Positions 32,352 through 37,337 of a DNA stretch of 37,337 bases are shown here, in pieces. The DNA lies in contig REDL01000038.1 in assembly GCA_007693505.1 (NCBI GenBank), positions 1 through 37,337 on the forward strand, given 5' to 3'. The notes beneath the pieces are model-generated. The model was not told where the DNA came from. It saw nothing but the letters and a program-made list of their open reading frames with translations, and made no database searches. A program made the position numbers and the translations under genes. Position 1 is the stretch's first letter, and each line of letters starts with the position of its first letter. This DNA is from Desulfovibrionales bacterium (GTDB taxonomy: Bacteria > Desulfobacterota > Desulfovibrionia > Desulfovibrionales > Desulfonatronaceae).

Positions 32352-33278
32352 TCAGAAGTTTTCCGCGTACCTGGCCCAGAACTCCTCAACGGTGAAGTGG
32401 TGCACCTGGGTGCCGTGGTGCTCCACGGCATAGGCCGCGCTGGTCAAGGCGACCTTGGCGGCTTCGGTCACATCTCGACCATCCACCAGTCCCTTGATCA
32501 GTCCGGCCCGAAAGCAGTCCCCGGCACCGGTGGGATCGACCACCTTGGAGACTTTGGCCGCGGGAAGGCGGGTTTCCTCCCCGGAGCCGAGCACCACGCA
32601 CCCGTGTTCGCCCAGTGTCGTGATAATGGTCTGAACCCTGGTCAGCAATTCATCTTGATTTGCTCCGGTATTTTTCATGATCATCTCCAACTCGTAGTCG
32701 TTGGAGATGAGGATCTCCGCGCCGGTGAGCATCTCCAGCATCTGCTCGCCGGAAAAAGCCGGGATATTCTGACCAGGATCAAAGATATAACGCACGCCTT
32801 TTTCACGATAGATCCGGCTGTATCCAGCCATGTCCTGGAGGTTGCCCGGCGCAACGACGGCCAGGGTGTCCTGGGGGGCCACCGTGGAGAAATTGTACTC
32901 CGAGGAATGGTTCATGGCCGCGGGATTGAAGCCGGTGATCTGATTGTCGGACTGGTCCGTGGTAATGTACGCCGATGCCGTGAGCTCGCCCGGAATGACC
33001 CGGATACCCGCCTTGTCCATCTCCAGTTCCTCCAGCCACAGGTCGTAATTTGCGAAATCCTTGCCGCCCACTGAAGCGAGAATCCGCGGCTTTTCCTGGA
33101 GCAGGCGCAGGGTGTAGGCGATGTTTCCGGCCGTGCCCCCAAATTTTTCATTCACGCCGTTGACCAGAAAGCAGACGTTCAGGATGTGGATCTTATCCGG
33201 CATGATGTGGTCGGCGAAACGGCCGGGAAACGGCATGATCCGGTCATAGGCGATGGACCCGGAAACAAGAATCTGCAT
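32352..33278 (-). CDS. PfkB-family carbohydrate/nucleoside kinase
   Basis: A 308-residue ribokinase-like enzyme. N-terminal ILVSGSIAYDRIMPFPGRFA, the substrate-side GGTAGNIAYTLRLLQ motif, and the C-terminal PfkB signature DPTGAGDCFRAGLIKGLV with the catalytic aspartate. Within the family it resembles adenosine-kinase-like proteins found next to central-metabolism genes, but the substrate cannot be set from sequence. About 147 bases separate it from the phosphotransferase, so it may or may not belong to the same transcript. Confidence 0.92.
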   Translation of the reverse strand: MQILVSGSIAYDRIMPFPGRFADHIMPDKIHILNVCFLVNGVNEKFGGTAGNIAYTLRLLQEKPRILASVGGKDFANYDLWLEELEMDKAGIRVIPGELTASAYITTDQSDNQITGFNPAAMNHSSEYNFSTVAPQDTLAVVAPGNLQDMAGYSRIYREKGVRYIFDPGQNIPAFSGEQMLEMLTGAEILISNDYELEMIMKNTGANQDELLTRVQTIITTLGEHGCVVLGSGEETRLPAAKVSKVVDPTGAGDCFRAGLIKGLVDGRDVTEAAKVALTSAAYAVEHHGTQVHHFTVEEFWARYAENF

Positions 33279-33374
33279 GATTGCCTCTCTTGTGAATGTT
33301 GAGCGTGATAGGGAAATATGGTCAACCCCTTGCGTTCCGTTGCAAAGGATTTTGGGGAACGGCTTGACAATGAA

Positions 33375-33402
33375 ACCTGGCCGGTAAGCCTACCGGCCAG
33401 GT
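33375..33402 (-). terminator. Intrinsic terminator-like hairpin after cutA
   Basis: A perfect 12-base inverted repeat (acctggccggta at 33375-33386 with taccggccaggt at 33391-33402) around the loop agcc. On the minus strand it is followed by ttcatt only, a weak T-run. It separates the cutA transcript from the pfkB gene. Confidence 0.65.
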
Positions 33403-33454
33403 CGAGGCTGTTGTGAGTTTTTGATCTCTCACCTGAGGACCAAGGTGAAGCGCA

Positions 33455-33527
33455 ATGATTCCCCTCTTGAAACGGCTTTGGCCAACTCTGTAACGATGCT
33501 TCTCTCCCCTGGGAAAAGGGGAATCAT
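33455..33527. repeat. Long-range inverted repeat downstream of cutA
   Basis: atgattcccct (33455-33465) is exactly complementary to aggggaatcat (33517-33527). A smaller cccc/gggg pairing lies inside near 33506-33520. It has no protein content and its role is unknown; it may help end cutA transcription. Confidence 0.4.
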
Positions 33528-33546
33528 GGACTTGATGAGAAAAAGG

Positions 33547-33873
33547 CTATCCAGCCAGGGCATCGGTTTCCTGACAGATCCAATCCAGAAAGGGTTGGTG
33601 ACCGCCGGTCAAGGGCCAGGAAACAATGCAGGGGCAGTCGTAGGAATGGATGGCGTTGACTCGTTCGACCAGGGAAGGCATCAGTTCAGCCCGGGTTTTG
33701 GCGACGACCACCACTTCGCTGCCCTCCTCCACCTTGCCTTCCCACCAATAAAGGGATCGCATGGTGTCCAGAATATTCACGCAAGCCGCCAGACGAAGGG
33801 AAATCAGTTCCCGGGCGATCATCGTGGCCTGATCCGAATTTTCCGCGGTCATATAGACCAGAACCGGCTGCAT
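33547..33873 (-). CDS. cutA: CutA divalent-cation tolerance family protein
   Basis: A 108-residue CutA protein: VLVYMTAENSDQATMIAREL, AACVNILDTMRSLYWWEGKV, EEGSEVVVVAKTRAELMPSL and a VNAIHSYDCPCIVSWPLTGG end. These are the family's conserved parts (the usual form is R-SWHPYE-PE). CutA forms stable trimers, and a role in copper tolerance has been proposed in E. coli. The ATG at 33873 is preceded by gggagg at good spacing, so I prefer it to 33903, which would overlap the upstream stop region. Confidence 0.93.
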   Translation of the reverse strand: MQPVLVYMTAENSDQATMIARELISLRLAACVNILDTMRSLYWWEGKVEEGSEVVVVAKTRAELMPSLVERVNAIHSYDCPCIVSWPLTGGHQPFLDWICQETDALAG

Positions 33874-33903
33874 CGGTCCCTCCCGTTGGATTTGCGTCAC
33901 CAT

Positions 33904-34173
33904 CTACCTGTTGGCCAAGAAGTCCAAAACCGCGGTACGCTCTTCATCATTGAGCAACCCGGCACGCCTGCCGACCATCCGATCCACTGTCCGCTCCCAC
34001 CAGGCGTGATCCTGCCCGAAACGGCGCTCCACCCGAACCAGGTCATGACATTGCGTGCACCGGTCCTGCACCAGTTGCTCGCCGTCCAGCGGTTCGCTGG
34101 AAACCGCCACCGTGGCCGTAATCAATGCCACGCCAAGTAGGGATAGTCCAACTGTCGATACAAATCTGTTCAT
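33904..34173 (-). CDS. Small periplasmic c-type cytochrome
   Basis: An 89-residue protein with a signal peptide (about 1-25) and one haem-binding CTQCH motif (Cys39, Cys42, His43). A WWERTVDRMVGRRAGLLNDE segment supplies a candidate axial methionine in RMVGR. The last 12 residues (ERTAVLDFLANR) form the usual C-terminal helix. It is a monohaem electron carrier acting in the periplasm. Located directly upstream of cutA and probably co-transcribed with it. Confidence 0.88.
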   Translation of the reverse strand: MNRFVSTVGLSLLGVALITATVAVSSEPLDGEQLVQDRCTQCHDLVRVERRFGQDHAWWERTVDRMVGRRAGLLNDEERTAVLDFLANR

Positions 34174-34728
34174 CGTCCTGCTCCTTGTTCATTTTCCATC
34201 ATGGTTACCGCGAGATATCCGGATATATCGTGATTGCTCAAAAAGGCCGGACAAAGTCTGAAATTGTTTCTGCCCCTGGATTCCCGCCTGTCTGTCACAG
34301 GCAGGCCTGCGCGGGAATGACAGAAATGGCATGTTCTCTCAAGCTCGTCATGCCCGCGAAGCCTGTCCCCGTGCAAGCGGGGGGGCGGGAATCCAGGTCA
34401 TGGTGAGCACACGTTTTTGAGACGTTGCGATCCGACTGCAACACAGGAAAAAAAGCTGACTGCGTCTTGAAAAAGTCCTTATCCGCAGTCCATTCACAAA
34501 CCCCAAGTGCACGGAGCAAAAAAAGCTATCCGGACACGTCCTGTGTCCGGCACCTAGGGCTGTGACTTCGCCACATTTTCGATTTGCCGTCGTGGCAATC
34601 GAATCAAGGTCGAAGCATATTTATTCATACGTGAAAGTTTGAACTTTTTGTGGCGACGCAGCATTTGGGATTTTTTCAACGGACTGCTGCAGGCATTCCA
34701 GGGATACCTGCATAACGGCACATAAAGG
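34174..34728. other. Intergenic region with genomic repeats
   Basis: No gene is visible. Around 34270-34320 and 34345-34400 there are imperfect palindromes of the attcccgcc...gcgggaat type (a second repeat family, distinct from the MITE), with the variants ggattcccgcctgtctgtca and ggcgggaatccagg. The remainder to 34728 shows nothing recognisable. Confidence 0.5.
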
Positions 34729-34861
34729 AGGTCACTGCAAAAAGTCCCTTTTCCTGCGAAAACGTGTGTGATGTGATTTTGCTCAACACCTTGGAAAGAC
34801 TGGATTCCGGCTTTCGCCGGAATGACGAATTTCAAGATTTTGCGACTTTCTGCAGTAACAT
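34729..34861 (+). mobile_element. MITE copy C (133 bp)
   Basis: Same orientation as copy B, with gtcactgcaaaaagt left and actttctgcagtaac right, and the central attccggc hairpin. Perfect 8-bp flanking repeats cataaagg at 34721-34728 and 34862-34869 fit a target-site duplication. It lies about 85 bases beyond the end of the MarR-family gene. Confidence 0.8.
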
Positions 34862-34944
34862 CATAAAGGCGTCAGATACCTCCGGGCATCATGCACCCGC
34901 CGCATTCACAGGCTATGAGCTTTCCAGACAGAAATCAACGCTCA

Positions 34945-35454
34945 TCAAGTCTGTTTTAGCTTCTCCTCGATCCGAGCGTTTGCCTCCCTGGGCGAGGCAC
35001 CGTTCAAATTGGCGTAGACCAGGCGCAGTATTGCCTTGAAGTCCTCAACCTGTTCCTCATTCAGCCCGTTGTAGGCCCTTTCGGCCAGCTGTCCGGCAAC
35101 CGTCAGAATTCCTTCACGAACGGCCCGCCCCTCCGCGGTCAGAAAAATTCGGCTGCAGCGACGATCATGCTCGTCGCGTTTCCGTACCACCAAGCCTCTG
35201 CGCTCCAGGCCATCAAGGATACGTGTCATGTTGGTCATATCCTTGAACGTGATCAAAGCCAATTCACGCTGCACCCCGCCATCATGACTCCAAAGCTCCC
35301 AAAGCACCACGCACTGCTCAGGAGTGACCCCAAATCCCTGCTCATCCAGCAGACGATGAAACTCCTTCTTGATGCGCAACGCTGTCCTGTTGACCAGAAA
35401 ACCTGGCGAATCCTCCAGGTCCATGTCCAACATTTTCTCCATCCATGACATCAT
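34945..35454 (-). CDS. MarR-family transcriptional regulator
   Basis: A 169-residue winged-helix regulator. The core is FGVTPEQCVVLWELWSHDGG, then QRELALITFKDMTNMTRILD, the recognition helix region, then GLERRGLVVRKRDEHDRRCS and RIFLTAEGRAV, the wing. A helical dimerisation C terminus follows. MarR proteins usually repress neighbouring genes and respond to small hydrophobic ligands. It is divergent from the fadL-type gene at 35763, making that gene the natural target. The start ATG at 35454 is preceded by ggag about 11 bases away. Confidence 0.92.
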   Translation of the reverse strand: MMSWMEKMLDMDLEDSPGFLVNRTALRIKKEFHRLLDEQGFGVTPEQCVVLWELWSHDGGVQRELALITFKDMTNMTRILDGLERRGLVVRKRDEHDRRCSRIFLTAEGRAVREGILTVAGQLAERAYNGLNEEQVEDFKAILRLVYANLNGASPREANARIEEKLKQT

Positions 35455-35762
35455 TTTAGTTGCCGCTCCAATTATTTGATGACATCTTCCCGGCCACCCA
35501 GGCAGAGGTCGAAACGTATCGCATTGACCGGATCAGCGCTCTCCGGCAAAAAAAGTGCTTCCATGGGGACCGTCTTCCGCTTTATCGACTTCACCGCGGA
35601 TAGAGATATGATCCATAAGCATGCATCCCCAAAAGGCAAACACGCATGCCCGCGATCCAAGGAACGGCGGGCATGAGGTCGATCGCTTTCACTGGCAAGA
35701 AAAGGGGATTACGTCGGAGGCAAGGTCCATTTCATTGACCGTTAACCGCAACAGGAGGATGT
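35455..35762. other. Divergent MarR-fadL intergenic region
   Basis: Should contain both promoters and a MarR operator. The octamer atgacatc occurs at 35445-35452 and 35479-35486, close to the MarR start, and is part of an imperfect inverted repeat there. A minus-strand frame ending at 35472 (MEALFLPESADPVNAIRFDL then CLGGREDVIK) lies just before the MarR start and may be a small upstream gene or the end of a lost one; I do not recognise it. Confidence 0.35.
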
Positions 35763-37097
35763 ATGACGCGCACTGCTGGTTCAAGGCCTTTCCAAGGCAT
35801 GGTTTTTTTCCAGGGGAGGAGCCTGGCAAGAGGTCAGGCCCTGCTTCGTGGGTTCTTGATGGTTCTGTTTTCGGGGTTCATGATGGTTTTGGGACCAACC
35901 GGGGTGAAATCGGTGCATGGCGCCGGTTTTGCTTTGTATGAATTCGGTGCCCGAGGCACCTCCATGGCCGGAACGTTGCTTGGTCGAGCGGATGATCCAT
36001 CGGCCGTGGCCTATAACCCGGCAGGCATCACCCAGTTGGCGGGCACCCAAACCATGATCGGCTTTTCCCTGGTGATGCCGGAAGGAACCGTGGAGACTCC
36101 GGGGGAATCCACCAGCATCAAGAACAACACCTGGGTGCCGCCACATGCTTACATCACCCATGAAATCAGCGACAGGGTTTGGCTTGGGCTGGGCGTGTAC
36201 AATAGATTCGGCCTGGGAACGGAGTTTCCAGACGGTTGGCCGGGGCAGTACAACAACCTTTTTACCCGTGTCAAATCACTTTCCCTGAATCCAAACCTTG
36301 CGTATAAAGTGACGGATTCCCTTTCCTTGGCCGTGGGCGCCGAGGTGATGTGGTTCGAGTTTTACCAGAAGCGCATGGTCGGCAGGCCGCTGGGCGGCAT
36401 CAAGGCCGAACTCGACGGGGATTCCTGGGGCATTGGCGGAAATATCGCCCTGCACTACAAACCGAGCGACACCTGGGCACTAGGTCTGACCTACAAAAGC
36501 CGCGTCAAACAAAACATCACGGGCGATGCGACCTTTCAACGCAACCCCGCGGCCATGGCTCTGGGATATTTCAACAACACGACGGCTGAGGGCGATATTA
36601 CCCTGCCGGACTCATTCGGACTCGGCGTAATGGTCCGCCCACACGCCAGGCTGAGCCTGGAGGCCAATGCCATCTATACCTTGTGGAGCACCTACGACAA
36701 GCTGGAAATCACCTACGGCGCCCCCCTGACTCCAGGGTCACCCCTGGGAGACAACACGGTTTTCTCCACCGAGAAGCAGTGGAACGACGTCTGGCGCTTT
36801 CAGTTCGGGGTGGAATACGACCTGACCGACCTGGTTCGACTGCGGCTCGGCTACGTCTATGATCAGATTCCCGACAACGACGAACATGCCGACTACATGA
36901 CCCCCACCAACAACCGCAACATCGTCACCACCGGAATCGGCTTCGCAAAAGACAAGTTCAGCCTGGACTTCTCCTACTCGTACCTCTGGTTCGGCGAGCG
37001 CAACATCCAGGGCAGACCAGCCGATGGCGTGCTGGACAGCACCTTCAAGGACGGGCGGACCCACTTGGTCGGGGCAAGCCTGAGCTACCGTTTCTAA
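35763..37097 (+). CDS. FadL/OmpP1/TodX-type outer-membrane hydrophobic-substrate porin
   Basis: A 444-residue outer-membrane protein. The hydrophobic signal segment lies at about 29-48, and the mature chain begins AGFALYEFGARGTSMAGTLL, the N-terminal plug motif of FadL proteins. Then come GRADDPSAVAYNPAGITQLA, NTWVPPHAYITHEISDRVWL, GLGVYNRFGLGTEFPDGWPG and barrel strands to the terminal SLSYRF. FadL proteins let long-chain fatty acids or aromatic hydrocarbons through the outer membrane. The ATG at 35763 follows aggagg closely; the extra 28 residues before the signal segment are unusual, and an internal ATG near residue 33 would give a more standard signal peptide. No fatty-acid degradation genes are adjacent. 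Confidence 0.93.
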   Translation: MTRTAGSRPFQGMVFFQGRSLARGQALLRGFLMVLFSGFMMVLGPTGVKSVHGAGFALYEFGARGTSMAGTLLGRADDPSAVAYNPAGITQLAGTQTMIGFSLVMPEGTVETPGESTSIKNNTWVPPHAYITHEISDRVWLGLGVYNRFGLGTEFPDGWPGQYNNLFTRVKSLSLNPNLAYKVTDSLSLAVGAEVMWFEFYQKRMVGRPLGGIKAELDGDSWGIGGNIALHYKPSDTWALGLTYKSRVKQNITGDATFQRNPAAMALGYFNNTTAEGDITLPDSFGLGVMVRPHARLSLEANAIYTLWSTYDKLEITYGAPLTPGSPLGDNTVFSTEKQWNDVWRFQFGVEYDLTDLVRLRLGYVYDQIPDNDEHADYMTPTNNRNIVTTGIGFAKDKFSLDFSYSYLWFGERNIQGRPADGVLDSTFKDGRTHLVGASLSYRF

Positions 37098-37103
37098 ATG
37101 GAC

Positions 37104-37145
37104 GAAAGGGGACCCGGCACATCCTCTTCACCCCGGGCCCCTTTC
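37104..37145 (+). terminator. Terminator of the fadL-type gene
   Basis: gaaaggggacccgg (37104-37117) pairs with ccgggcccctttc (37133-37145), with one bulged base, around a 15-base loop, seven bases after the stop. The T-content after it is low, so termination may be partial. Confidence 0.65.
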
Positions 37146-37259
37146 ACAAACCCTTACGCAACAGTGCCAACCAGTAGCACAGGCCAGGAGGGGAAGCGGC
37201 TGAAGCATGCTGCCCTGAGCATATTGCCCCGCGTCCATTCCCATGGTCGGCCTGTAATG

Positions 37260-37337
37260 ATGTTACTGCAGAAAGTCGCAAAACCTTGAAATTCGTCATT
37301 CCGGCGAAAGCTGGAATCCAGTCTTTCCAAGGTGTTG
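37260..37337 (-). mobile_element. MITE copy E, cut by the window end
   Basis: Begins with atgttactgcagaaagtcgc and matches copy A through the central hairpin (attccggc, with one substitution in the other arm giving agctggaat) and on to the end of the window. Its right terminus and flanking repeat lie outside. It follows the fadL-type gene by 160 bases. Confidence 0.75.

Noticed and set aside
31347-33074. A 575-codon plus-strand frame opposite the phosphotransferase and PfkB genes
   Set aside because: It spans two clearly real minus-strand genes and their gap, and resembles only their antisense; long shadow frames are common at this GC content.
35445-35486. Repeated atgacatc as a MarR operator
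   Set aside because: Only two short copies, one inside the coding start, and no clear palindrome of typical MarR length; too weak to annotate as a site.
1-37337. tRNA, rRNA, CRISPR or prophage genes
   Set aside because: I looked through the gaps on both strands and found no cloverleaf with a TTC arm, no rRNA-like stretch, no spaced repeats and no phage structural genes.

Overview
The window looks like a chromosomal segment of a Gram-negative, diderm bacterium, most likely a sulfate-reducing deltaproteobacterium of the Desulfovibrionales type. That placement is inferred from protein flavour, moderately high GC and gene order; no rRNA or other marker gene is present. Both strands carry genes and there is no sign of a phage or conjugative element. 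Accessory pieces include a toxin with a chimeric antitoxin, decayed gene fragments and a dense family of small mobile repeats.

Layout. 1-5600: a possible insertion-sequence end, a receiver-domain remnant, a PAS histidine kinase, a DUF1643 protein, a GNAT acetyltransferase fused to a membrane domain resembling a dead site-2 protease, and a RelE-type toxin preceded by a chimeric antitoxin gene. 5958-14931: a nine-gene energised outer-membrane uptake locus (DUF3450, TtpC-like channel, ExbB, ExbD, TonB, TPR protein, TonB-dependent receptor, NikK-like DUF4198 protein, NikL-like protein), probably for a metal such as nickel or cobalt. 15015-17726: the phage-shock module, with pspF divergent from pspABC and a clear sigma-54 promoter between them. 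18125-22729: 6-phosphogluconate dehydrogenase, a DUF1622 membrane protein, a rhodanese, an orphan flagellin-like gene with a candidate sigma-28 promoter, and pgpA.

22839-33278 (minus strand): a long collinear run read as pfkB kinase, APH-like phosphotransferase, CysC-like kinase, miaB, bifunctional nuclease, PHP hydrolase, Sir2, then tolQ-tolR-tolA-tolB-pal. Several junctions overlap or are only a few bases apart. 33547-34173: cutA and a small cytochrome c. 34945-37097: a MarR regulator divergent from a FadL-type outer-membrane porin.

Two proton-motive-force-driven envelope machines of the same superfamily coexist here: the TonB2/TtpC-type system, which energises a receptor, and the Tol-Pal system, which serves envelope integrity. 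Psp responds to inner-membrane stress. Five copies of a ~131 bp miniature inverted-repeat element (MITE) are scattered between genes; the four complete ones are flanked by 7-8 bp direct repeats that look like target-site duplications. One coding gene (the TPR protein) appears to have absorbed a different palindromic element in frame.
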